A DNA stretch of 64,000 nucleotides, taken from positions 30,221,884-30,285,883 of the forward strand of contig CM052356.1 of NCBI GenBank assembly GCA_028551475.1, read 5' to 3'. Of the stretch, positions 1-10,424 are shown in pieces; position 1 is the first letter of the stretch; the number at the start of each line of letters is the position of its first letter. The position numbers were made by a program, and so were the translations under genes. Source of the stretch: Casuarina equisetifolia (Eukaryota; Streptophyta; Magnoliopsida; Fagales; Casuarinaceae). The notes beneath the pieces are model-generated. The model worked only from the letters and a program-made list of their open reading frames with translations. It did not search any database and was not told the origin of the DNA.

Positions 1-1189
1 CGTATTAACTATCTCAAAACTATCTAATATAGACAAATGAGTCTTTAAAATATTTAGAATTGACACCCCATGATATTCTTCACACTAATCAAATTTCATA
101 ACATTGATATTTTGCTTTTCTATCTCTTAACATCAGTCTTAACGTCTCTAAATATCTCACAAGATTCAACCATGTTTCTCAACCAACCATAAATCACCAT
201 AGTGAGAAAATCAATTATGTTCAATAAAATATTAGAACGACATCGAACATGGCCATTAAAATCAATACATACAACCTCAATGGGCCAAACTATCAATTAC
301 AAGTCTTTTTCCATCTTGGCTATTATATCTCCAAAAGACTTCACATATATCTCTAGATTATCTTTAATGTTCCATATATAATTTTCTATGATCACAAATA
401 TCATGGAAAGCCAAATACACTTTGTGTAAACCATGAAATGTGGTGAACTAATTGATATCATTTGAGATGGAAAACATATTAACAATACAATTCATCATCT
501 CAAAACAACAACTATATAAGTTCATATCTGAACCAAATTTCCTTAGAAAACTGTACACAAAGGTACAATATAAAGTCATCCTAAAATAGTATGACATATT
601 TAATAAATACCACATAGGCTTTCACATTATATTCAATTAGAAACTCATGCTAATTTGGCTTTCCTCTATATGTGAATCCAGATAGTAAAATATCATAAAT
701 CATGAGACTATTCAGTCACCAAGAATTAAATGGGGCTACCAATCAAGTAGATTCACTATTAATATTAAAACCATTATACTTGGGTTTACTATGAGATAAA
801 CAAGATTCACAATTATTACAATCATCATCCCAATGACCATCGTTCCAAATTTGATCATAAGTAACTTTAAAATCATCATGCCTTAAATGAAAACTTCTAT
901 AAAATCATTATTATAAAATCTAATGAAGTATCCAGTAAATCCTCAATTGTGCACTTAGCAGAGGAATTACATATAAGGTGATCCTAAGTTGACTTTAATG
1001 AGCAGTAAACTTAAATGATTGCAATTCAAAATGTGCTTTATAAGGCAACTTAATATCATAAATGCTATAACTAGTAAGATTTATTAGCCAATCATTAATT
1101 AAGGCAAAGCTATTATATAGTTTTTTTTCATAAAGACCAATAAGCCAATGAAGACCATTGACATAAGATAGGTAAAATGAAGAGAGCTC
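1..1189. other. AT-rich gene-free stretch, probably decayed retroelement
   Basis: No reading frame with recognisable domains is visible on either strand. The short minus-strand frames at 297-485 and 995-1207 have no similarity that I recognise. A copia-type primer site read on the minus strand lies at 2857-2868, so this stretch would be downstream internal sequence of that element. That is inference from position only. Confidence 0.4.
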
Positions 1190-1535
1190 ACAAGCATTGT
1201 CATGCAAACACCTGTAGGTAGAAAGTATGACATGTTATCCAGACACTCTCAATACAATGGCAATAATGAGTTGACGTAAAAGGTGACTAAGAAACGAATG
1301 GAAATTATTAACTTAATGTGGATTAATCAAACTTTGTCATACAAACACATGTAGGCAAAGGTATGATGTACTATTAAAATGCCCTCAACATAGTTACAAT
1401 AATTAATAATAGAAGCACAATGCAAGTAGATTATAAAAGAGTCTCACAAGTAATGTCACATAAACACCTATGGGCAGTTAACATGATATGTCATCCAGAA
1501 ACTCTTCGCACAATAGCTGTCATAAAGGAGAACCA
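1190..1535. repeat. Three diverged tandem repeats of about 120-140 bp
   Basis: Three blocks starting near 1190, 1330 and 1448 share the order GTCA-AAACAC-TGTaGG or TATGGG, then ATGAtaTG, then a segment resembling CAGAaACTCT and CACAATAgc. Spacing is roughly 138 and 119 bp. A weaker fourth echo (CACCTGTGGGTGTATGGA) lies near 1551. The copies are clearly diverged, so this is an old array. No coding function is seen. Confidence 0.6.
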
Positions 1536-2212
1536 ACCCTCATAATCCACCACCTGTGGGTGTATGGACTACAAAGATTGGTCCAAATCCAGGCATGCTA
1601 GTTATGCAACATCCAATTCCTGGCACGCAATCACTTCCTGTGGAAAAATGATAACGTACTAGGATTAGAATCATCCACAGTATAAGAATGAAATCTCATA
1701 ACTCAATCAAATTACGCCACTGTAGTGGTTGCAATCCAATTAAATCACATGACTCCCGCATACTTAGAGAAATCCCTAAAATGCACAAAATACAAACCCA
1801 TGACCTAACCAAGGTGTGCCATTATGGTGGTCATAACTCAATCAAGCTATGAGCTCGGTTTGTGCTGCGGGATACAACATACACTACTCACAATCCAAAA
1901 GTACAACTTAATTATAAAAGACGGACACTTGTCTCTAAATTACACTTAATTAACATTTCAAGTGTTACATAATTGTATGCTAGACTGAAATAGCCTAATA
2001 TAATATTTAAACAAATACATAACATTCAAAAAGCCATAAATAATTTTCAAATAATTAATTATCACATGCTAGCACACAATTATGGCATATAAAATTAATT
2101 AAATAATAAATTAAACAATTTTGATTCAAATAATGATCAAACAGAGACAATTATTTAAAATAAATTGTATTAAAATATTAAAAATAAAATTATAAAAATT
2201 TTGGTGTAAAAA
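1536..2212. other. Gene-free stretch
   Basis: There is no supported gene. Two loosely similar segments (near 1697 and 1826) share CATAACTCAATCAA followed by a short variable stretch. The second half (1960-2210) is extremely AT-rich. Nothing else is recognised. Confidence 0.4.
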
Positions 2213-2700
2213 GGGATCTCTTACGTGCCTCCACGCACCGCCAGAAGTGGCTATCGGCCGATACGGCTTGTCCAGCGAAGTCAACTTGGCCAGTTCGGGC
2301 CGACTTGGTCGATTCAGGTTAATACTACTGGTTCACCATTCAGTCGGCCAGTTTTCTAACCGATCAAGGTGTCATCAGGATTGTCGACACATGGTCAACG
2401 TTTGACACCACAAACAGCAGCACTTCGGTGCTCACCGACACCCAAATCTGGATTACACCAGATTCGATTGAAATCGGGAAGCCTAATTTGGCGGTTCAGC
2501 ATTCGACCAGTGTTCTCCTACTGATCGAGACACCATTGAGATCTTCGGTGGAAGATCTACCTCCAACGACCTAGTCGGTGGTGAACAGCGGCAACTGGTG
2601 ACCTGACCCGGTTCAGGTCGGGTCAAGTCACACGCGACCCAGTCAAAAAACCACCATTTCTAGTAGTTTTAGGCATCGGCAAAAAGCTCACATCATGCTG
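2213..2700. other. GC-rich island inside AT-rich repeat DNA
   Basis: Base composition changes sharply at about 2213, from almost pure A/T to a CG-containing, GC-rich tract, and falls back by about 2700. Recurrent words are GGCCAGTT, TCGGCC and CCGATC. No open frame of useful length spans it. It lies immediately downstream, in minus-strand element order, of a copia-type primer site. It may be untranslated internal sequence of a non-autonomous element or a captured fragment. Confidence 0.45.
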
Positions 2701-2856
2701 GTTCTAAATATGGCCTCATCTGATCTAAAGGGCTATTAGTTCAGCTTAAATCTGAGTTTGAAATTTTAATCTACAATGAACTCGAAAACCCATTTTGAGG
2801 TCGAGACCAAAACTTGATTTTGGTTCAATTTGGCTCACTAGATCAATGCAATTAAC

Positions 2857-2868
2857 GCTCTGATACCA
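2857..2868 (-). other. Copia-type primer binding site (initiator tRNA-Met)
   Basis: Read on the minus strand this is TGGTATCAGAGC, the standard complement of the 3' end of plant initiator tRNA-Met used by many Ty1/copia elements. It is separated by two bases from TCTAACA, the usual 3' end of such LTRs (plus-strand TGTTAG at 2871). The arrangement fixes an element transcribed on the minus strand. Confidence 0.85.
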
Positions 2869-2870
2869 AT

Positions 2871-3380
2871 TGTTAGAAAATTTGGCCTCTAATGAAACTC
2901 TTTTATAGGATTTGAGCATTGATCATGGAAAGATAAATGGGTTTCTATATGCAATGTAAAATAGATCTAAAAAATATATTGTATTTTGTTTCTTGAGCTG
3001 CAAATTGCAACTAAGTCTTCCCTTTTATTCTCTCCAATACTGGCTTGATGAGATAACCCAAAAATTACTGTATGAAAATTAGGGAGAAGGCGACCACAAT
3101 GACTGCGTAAAAGCCCCATTTATCTACCCATGTAAACAAGCAATTATTTAATGTGTGTGAGTCATGGATTATTTGTGTTAGTGTGCTTAGTGTTTTACAG
3201 GGGAAAAAGGCATGATGGTTGATGTGACAAAACTACCCTGAAGGGCAGTTTCTCACGACTAAACGTAATAAAACAAATTATATTGTTGTCTCTAAAATTT
3301 CTCCCTTTAGCAACATTAAATATATTAAACGAAAAGCTAGAGGGAGGACTTAGCCAATTAATTAAATGTCCATACAAATA
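2871..3380 (-). repeat. LTR of a copia-like element (3' boundary clear, 5' boundary unresolved)
   Basis: The boundary at 2871 is set by TG at the plus-strand start and the adjacent primer site. I could not find a convincing matching start of the LTR at higher coordinates, so the end given is a minimum guess. LTR-like sequence may run as far as about 4.0 kb. No second LTR copy is visible in the window. Confidence 0.5.
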
Positions 3381-5400
3381 GTCTCACTCATCAAAGTCTA
3401 TAAAATGGACAGAGGCCCACACCAGCCAATACCATATATGCAAAAGGGAAATATGTTTACAACATATGTACAATTAAACGGACCAATAAAATCACATTGC
3501 ATTGCCACGATAAGGAATAATTGTTTATGCATCATTGATATAAGCTTACATTACATTGACTCATATAATGAGCCAACATGGAGCATATGAAGGAGAGAAT
3601 ACAGTGAAGAAAGTGAGAGAAAGGAGTCCTCCACCAAGAGTTCTCTAGGAACAACAGTTCCAAGTTGTTCCCATTATTACTTAAATCGTGAGTTTTCTTT
3701 TTCCCTCTCAAGTGTTGTTATATATGGTAATTCATGTGTGTAAATTCAAGAGATTGCAACTCTCTTTAGTTTCATTTCACTATGTCCTATTGTAACTTTG
3801 ATTGGTTGTACAAGAGGAAGAATTTCGTTCTCCATTGTAAGTTATCTTTCAGTTTTCAACTTTCTACCCACCAACGTTCGACGTTTTGCCTTAACCAACC
3901 TTACCTCCTCATTTTTCCATTTTTTTTTCATATCTTTGTTCCTATTTCTCGTCAATCCCATATCCAAACCCAAGAACGTATGCCTTAAGCAGATCGAGCT
4001 TACTCACAAAAGCTAAATTGAACCTTAAACCTGAGAGGTTCTGTGCCTAAAAACTTAATCTAAGTCAATAATTTTGAAAATGCATCTTAATACTTCCAAG
4101 TGGATGTTCCTCGGGAATATTACAAGGAGATTAGAAATACCTAAAACAAGTAAGTCCACATTTTAGTATGGCTAAACTTTCATGTTAGAATTACTCCTTT
4201 CAGTATAAACTTAAAGAAAAAGATGAGCGCAGCACTCGAGAAGTTCAAAGGAAGGATAACCTACCCTCGCAGAGTGACAAAGTTTCAATCTTCTAGAAGT
4301 TAGCAAACTGTGGGTACTGGGAAAACCCCAAGGGAAAACTTTGTAGCAAAAAAAGAAAGAAAGACATGTGAAAAAGAGAGTCAATTCTAGTAGATCAAGT
4401 TTAGAGAAAGAGAGAGGTACGGAGCTAGTTACATGATCCAAAAAGTATGAAGAGTAAGAAAGCATCATAATTATTGTTAAGGAAATATAACAAATGCGTG
4501 AAGATTCTAAAACATGCAATAAATAGAAACTTCTTTATGGTAGTAAATGGTGACACTCGTTACCTTTTGTGGAGGTCTAAAAAGATGGTTCCTTGCAGTA
4601 AGTCTCAACTAATAGGATTTTCAGGGATAAGGGGGTGCATCCAAGGGAAGACCATGGCCACCCACCCGCACCCAAAGATATCAAATTATTAGAAAAAGAC
4701 AAGAAGAATGTGAAGAATCGAATCTTATGCATTAGAAGGCATAATGTAATGGAATTTATTTTCTTAAAAAAGCAAGCATACTGATTTAGACATATAAGAG
4801 AGTCTAGTTACTCTTTCTATTAACTTTCAGGATGAAACTTAGGCCCCAACCCGATGGGCTCACAACTATTGTATCCTAGTATGGAGTGGGCAGTGGACCC
4901 ACCCAATAGTGCTTACAACTATTATTTCCTAATATAGGATAAGTAAGGGACTCAACAATTTAAGGACAAGGTGGATGGATTTGGGTGGCGGAGAAGGTAA
5001 CAAACTTTATTTTCTCCCATCAAAAAGGCAAGCATGATAATCTAACCATATAAGGAAGCTTGGCTACTCTTACTGTTAGGTTAACCTTTTGAAATGAAAC
5101 TTAAGCCTATGACAATAAGGCTTATAAATTGTAGTAAGCATTTGCAAGCGTTTTAGAATTTTCAAATGTCATTTTTTATCATAGAAAATGGATGATTGGT
5201 TGAACAATTTATATTGTAAATTTTGAAACATATAAAATATATGGTGATTCATAAAAAAATTCAAAATGTGAATTTTAAAGATTAAAACTTGAACCATTGA
5301 TTGCAAAAAGCTTGCTACAAAATGTCTCTAAATTAAGTGTAAATAACAACAATTTAAGACATTTTTGGTTTAATTGTATTTCATGGGTTTGATGTTTTAA
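3381..5400. repeat. Gene-free repeat-derived DNA with diverged direct repeats
   Basis: No gene is recognised. Segments at about 4755-4852 and 5005-5108 are diverged direct repeats of about 95-100 bp (shared AAGCA, CATATAAG, TACTCTT, then ATGAAACTTA). Inside the first is a roughly 40-bp repeat pair, ACAACTATTgTaTCCTAgTAT at about 4863 and ACAACTATTatTTCCTAaTAT at about 4917. Plus-strand CTATAAAATGGA near 3400 resembles a TATA box but no transcript unit can be tied to it. Confidence 0.45.
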
Positions 5401-6619
5401 CAATTCAAAGAAAAATATAGCTTTCATCCAAATACCACAATTGTTTCATAAGATAAGATAGACTCTTAACTATGTTGACCACATGTGTGTGTGTGTGTGT
5501 GAGTCCTTATCTTTTCAACTATATGCACTCTAAATAAATTCATATTAATATGCAACCTTTCAAAATCTTTAACCAAACCTTATATGTTTGCTTTTCATTC
5601 CTTTCTCCACTAATGTAAGCCAATCATCTAACCAAAAATCAATAGGACTTTTATAAGCTTGTAATGTAAGGCTGAGCTAGGGGTAAGATAAAAGTCATTT
5701 AGGCTTAATTCACCCATGAACACATTACTTTCTAGGATCTCATCGAAAACTCTTGTCACTTTCTACCATCACTTTTCTCATTCTTTTTCGTCTAAAAATG
5801 CTTAATTTCACTTGGATTCTAATACTCACAAAGCCACAATCATGCTTGCATCAATAAAACAAGTAAAAGTACTAGACATGTAATCACTATACTCTTATCT
5901 TGCCAATCATTTCAATTACTATGCTTAATGGCCTAATTCAAAACATTGAATGGCTTAAATATGATAAGGAATGATAAGAGGATTCCATTCTTGGGCAAAT
6001 GTATTACTTCCTTTCTTTTCTTTTCTTTTCTTTTCTTTCTCTTTTTTTTTGTAGAAATGAAATACTATGCCCCACTTAATCATTGTAATCAATTTCTTCC
6101 CATGCTCCATCTTTCCCTTCAACTTCTCTTCACTTAAATAGACTTATATCCTCAAAATCAATATGTTCAAGGGTGCGGGATGAAAAGATAATTTGTCAAA
6201 GGCTCAAAGGTATATATATATGTGGGTGTTATAAAAAAATGGATAAAAATCAAGGCTCAGCGGGGTGACTGATGATAAATAAATAGGGTTGGCTTGAAAG
6301 GCTCAAACAATCCAAAGAATGGCCTAAATCATTTTCTCAATTAGATGCAGCCTAGGATTTTGCCTCAAGAGAAAATCAAACAAATTCTAAGATCCAGGTG
6401 AGATCTAAGAAAATCACATACTTCACATGAATATTCTCTAGAGATACACACAATTTCAAAAATGAAGGACTTTTAGTGCTTAATAGGTGGATCAACATAA
6501 TCAAAATCACACTTAACTCACACCACAATTGCAGGTTTGAACAAAATCTATATCTTCCAAAGAATTACCAAGAATTCACAACATGGGATGTAATCATGAC
6601 ATAAAAGAAATTTCAATCA

Positions 6620-6900
6620 AATTTAGCACAAAGGTTCTTTCCCTACCCCCAAACTTGAATGAAGCATTGTCCTCAATGTAAAAACAAAAGAAATCAATAA
6701 TAAAGAAGGAATAAGAAAACTCCCTTGATTGCAGGTTGTCAAAATGGAGCTGTGATGAGCATATGGTGACAGCCTTCTAACCAAACTGCTAACAAAATAC
6801 TTGGGTTGCCTCCCAAGAAACGCTTGCTTTATAGTTTTCAGCCAAACTATCCTCCACATGTTGCTCAAGGAGGATGAAACTCCAATAGTTTAGGAGACAG
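6620..6900 (-). other. Conserved 3' region motifs of the Athila-like element
   Basis: On the minus strand the stretch reads, in order: a GAGTTTCATCCTCC segment, CTTGGGAGGCAACCCAAGTA, and ATTGAGGACAATGCTTCATT followed by CAAGTTTGGGGGTAGGG. These short conserved words recur near the 3' end of Athila/Tat elements in many plants. Here they follow the end of gag almost directly. Confidence 0.75.
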
Positions 6901-7110
6901 CTTGTATCATTTGATTGTTGAGCATTCTTCAATTAGCACAACTGTCTCATATACTTCTAGCTTCCTTTTGTTCTCCAATATCTCTTTCAAAAGTTTTGCA
7001 CAACTAGATATATGAATTAGAGCATCTGCAAAAGGAATGTTAATGTGCAGTTTTAAAGATATATCGAGGAATTCCAAAAACTGCTTATCTTTTACGCATT
7101 GTTGGAATCT

Positions 7111-8694
7111 TTAGGGAGATGGAGCTAGAGGCATAAAGGACATAGGATTTTCTGGAACAAGCTTGCTCCTAGGTGCCTCCTCAAGTTGCATGCTGACATC
7201 TTTATCATTATCTTTGAGACTCTCCTTGTCAACATAAACTTCTCCTACTTGCTTGCCACATGTTAGGGTTATTGCCTTTGCGGTATCTATAAAGCTTTTC
7301 TCCACATTGCTAGGCAAAAGACCCTCTTGATTCTCTGAGATCATGTTGATCAATTGACTCATCTGCACCTCTAATTTTCTGATTGAAGCTTCTTGATTTT
7401 GAAGGCTCACCTCTTGGTTCAGAATTCTCACTTTAGTACTCTCCATAAAATTTTGTGTGGTGATGTCTAGGTTGGTGACTATATTATCTCTAAGGTTTTC
7501 CTTCATATTGCTAGGCAAAAGACTCTCTTGTCTCTCTAAAAGCATGTTGACCAACTGACCCATTTGCAACTCTAATTTTTTTATTGAAGCTTCCTGATTC
7601 TGAAATCTTGCCTCAATCTTCTTCATAAAGTTTTGTGTGGTGCTGGCCAGCTCACTAATCATGTCTTCTAAGTTAGGTTTCACCTTTTCTGTTTGCCAAA
7701 ATATTGGTTGCAGTTTCATCTCACTTGGGTTACTCCATGAAAGATTTTGATGGTTTTGCCATCCCGAATTGTATACGTTGGAGTAAGGATTATTTTGTGA
7801 CCTGCTATGAATTCCAACAAAATTAGCATAATCATTATAATGAGCACGAGGGTTACCTACTTAACATTCTATGCTCTCATGTGCTCCACCACAAAATTCA
7901 CATGCTCTACTCTGATGTCTCACAACTAGAATACTTAGGTTGTCTATCTTCTTATCGAGCACTTTCAACTGTGCATACATTGTGGTGAAGATATCTATTC
8001 CATGGACTCCACTTGTTTGATGCATTGGTGGCCTTTCAATAGACCATTGATAGCTATTGAATGTCATTTCCTCTAAAAGCTCATATGCCTTTTTTAGCGT
8101 TTTGTTGTGTAAGGACCCTCCTGCAGTTGCATCAATTATAAAACGAAGATTTGTATTAGATCCATCATAAAAAATTTGTACCTGTAACCATATGAGTAGT
8201 CCATGATATAGACATCTCCTCAAAAGTTCCTTGAATCTTTCCCAAGCTTCATATAGTGATTTGTTATCCATTTGTGTAAAAGTGATAATATCTTTACGCA
8301 TTTTTGTAGATTTTGCAAAAGGAAAGAACTTACGAAGAAATTTCTGAGTCAAATCATTCCATGTGTTAATTGATCCTGTAAGAAAAGAATAGAGCCAACT
8401 TTTGGCTTTGTCCCTAAGAGAAAATGGAAATAGTCTTAACCTGATAGCATCATCTGTGACTCCATTGTATTTGATTAGGTCACAGATGTCAAGGAAGGCT
8501 TCAATGTGAGCATTTGGATCATCATTTGGTAGCCCACTAAATTGTAAGGAGTTTTGAAGCATCTGGATGAGTGTTGGCTTGATCTCAAAGTTGCTTGCCT
8601 GAATTTCAGGCCTTTTAATGCTTGATGTAGCATTCCAAAATGTTGGTGTAATATAGTCTTTTAAAAGTCTATATGTACCATCATATCTTTCCAT
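7111..8694 (-). pseudogene. Broken gag gene of Athila-like retrotransposon
   Basis: Gag would form the capsid of the retrotransposon particle. The frame opens at 8694 and carries the plant retrotransposon gag domain, with recognisable SLRDKAKSWLYSF, NTWNDLTQKF and LYEAWERFKELLRR blocks at residues of about 98-165 and a CEFCGG zinc-like segment near residue 267. It is interrupted by one TAA at 7861-7863. The same frame continues through VGNP and NNPYSNVYN and reaches a coiled-coil-like repeat region (7719-7111), where KLEVQMSQLINM and KLELQMGQLVNM are two tandem copies of one unit. A second in-frame TAA ends it at 7111-7113. Typical gag tail sequence (FLEFLDISLKLHINIPFADA) still follows in the same frame to a stop near 6930. 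It is a recent pseudogene: only point stops are seen and no frameshift. Confidence 0.88.
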
Positions 8695-8952
8695 CCTTGT
8701 TACTTAATCTTTCACAATAACAACTTAACAAGGAAATTTTTTTAAAAAATAAAAATAATGAAGCAAAACAAAAATAAAACAAAAAAAATGATTTTTTTTC
8801 TTTTTTTTTCAAGAACTAGAAAAAATGTTTTTTTCAAGAATTAAAAGAAATAATTTTTATTTTCAAGAATTAAAAAAATTAAAAGAAAATAAAAGCTAGA
8901 TTAAACCTAGAAATCATTCGATATTAATATTAATCAGCAGTAAAACAACCAA

Positions 8953-8970
8953 TCCCCGGCAACGGCGCCA
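8953..8970 (-). other. Primer binding site complementary to tRNA-Asp
   Basis: Minus-strand TGGCGCCGTTGCCGGGGA matches the complement of the 3' end (with CCA) of plant tRNA-Asp, the primer used by Athila-type gypsy elements. It lies six bases inside the LTR end at 8977, exactly where reverse transcription would start, and so orients the element. Confidence 0.9.
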
Positions 8971-8976
8971 AAAACT

Positions 8977-10275
8977 TGTTCAGTGAATTTTAAATGTAAA
9001 TAAACATGTCGAACAAGTAATATAATGATAAGAAAAGTATCGTCCCACAGAGATTGGTGATTACTATGCTAACTAATTACTAATGGTGAATAACTCCTAA
9101 AATTTATCTAACAAATCCAAATTGATAGAAAATAAACTAATCAACTAAATTTAATAAAACTAAATATACAAAATATGTTAGAGTGTCTGATTTCACCATA
9201 ACTATGAGGTACTAATGTAGATTATGTATGCTTGCAAGAGGGATAATATCTATGTAATTGCGGAACTTCCTAATTTATTTACTATTCTATGTCTAGGTAT
9301 AGCAAACCTACTTAGTTCATTAATTTACTATATTTCTATATGTGAATTGAAACAAACCAAATGCATTAGGATCTATGAACATTCCTAGTTTACAATAAAT
9401 CTTTCGATTATCTTATCACCAAAAGCTACACAAACAACATAGTATATGTCTATCCACATTTAATTCATGGTTATATATTATAAGAAGTAATTGCATATTA
9501 TTACCTCTCAGTCTCAAACATGCACATCAAATCATTCAAGTAGTGGTCAATCACTTAAAAGCATTAAGCATAAATATATATAACTCACATAAATAAAATA
9601 TCTTGCAAAACATAATAATCATAAGATTCATAACATCATAATTAGGTTACATCGTAGCTCTAACAAAAATAAACTAAAGCATAAAGAAATAATGAGGAAG
9701 AATAATAATTAGGGAATAAAGAAGGCATCTTGAATTCAAGAACAAGAAGTCTGTCACCCTTTTTGCCTTCTTTTCAAGAAAACCTTGAATTCTTAGCCTC
9801 TCTCTTGAGTTATGCTTAATTTCCTCCTCTTCTTTCTTTTGCCTCTTCTCTTCTCTTAAATAGGGTTTAGGTTTAGACATACTCTTATCCTAGTAGAATT
9901 AGGTCTTAGAGATCTAAAACAATTGGGTTTTGAACTCTTAATTTAATTAGGTTTTGAACTCCTAATTTAATTAGGCTTTGAACTCCTAATATGATTAGGT
10001 TTTCTAATTATTTAGAAAACTCAATAACAATAAAATCTAATAACAATCATTCAAAGCCCAAGCCCATCTTGACTCTCTTGATCCTGATATTATGATTTTG
10101 CCACACAATAAGCATTAGGCTCTTTATGTTCATCTCTTTTCTCCTTACCTTCTTGTGCTACATAAACAAAATAAATTTAGGTAAATAAAGAGGAGTTCAA
10201 ATGTTTTCTCACAATTATTAAAGTTATTTATTGCCTAAAATAGGTAAAAATAACTCTATAAAAATAGAGTTATCA
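8977..10275 (-). repeat. 5' LTR of the Athila-like element (about 1.3 kb)
   Basis: On the minus strand the LTR starts TGATAACTCTA at 10275 and ends in CA at 8977, next to the primer site. The first bases form an 8-bp inverted repeat around a short A/T loop (TAACTCTA ... TAGAGTTA, 10251-10272), a feature seen at the ends of several Athila/Tat LTRs. It contains a three-copy 24-bp tandem repeat at about 9926-10003. A 68-codon open frame inside it (9674-9880) is not considered a gene. Confidence 0.8.
9926..10003. repeat. 24-bp tandem repeat, three copies, inside the LTR
   Basis: The phrase TTGAACTCcTAATTTAATTAGG recurs with TGAACT at 9931, 9955 and 9979. Each copy differs by one or two bases. 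Confidence 0.85.
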
Positions 10276-10424
10276 TGTTTGAAACATTTTTTGACTTCTA
10301 CAAATTGTCTCTATTATGTAAAGGTTTTTTATAAATGTCTATACAGCTATAATGAGTAATTAGCTATACAACTACATGTCTATACATGTCTATACAACTA
10401 TTATGTAATACTTCCTAACAATGA

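Larger units (their letters stand above)
5400..10275 (-). mobile_element. Athila-like gypsy LTR retrotransposon, gag only, pol missing
   Basis: Minus-strand order is: LTR (10275 to 8977), tRNA-Asp primer site (8970-8953), gag (8694 down to about 6930), then the 3' non-coding region. Near 6894-6805 and 6675-6634 it carries phrases typical of Athila/Tat 3' regions: a GGGAGGCAACCCAAG motif, ATTGAGGACAATG and AAGTTTGGGGG. No protease, reverse transcriptase, RNase H or integrase sequence lies between gag and these motifs, so pol has been lost. No 3' LTR copy was found. The low-coordinate limit is approximate and judged only from resemblance of 5.5-6.5 kb to the 3' tails of such elements. This resembles the gag-only, non-autonomous elements called TR-GAG. 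Confidence 0.8.

Noticed and set aside
3195-3377. Minus-strand purine-rich AAAGGGAGAAA as a polypurine tract next to a 3' LTR
   Set aside because: No LTR start (TG) follows it at the right spacing and no second LTR is present, so it cannot be assigned.
3782-4016. Two overlapping plus-strand frames of about 70 codons
   Set aside because: Low-complexity Phe/Ser-rich sequence in repeat DNA, with no supporting context.
9674-9880. 68-codon Lys/Glu-rich frame on the minus strand
   Set aside because: It lies within the Athila-like LTR. Low-complexity composition and position make a real gene unlikely.
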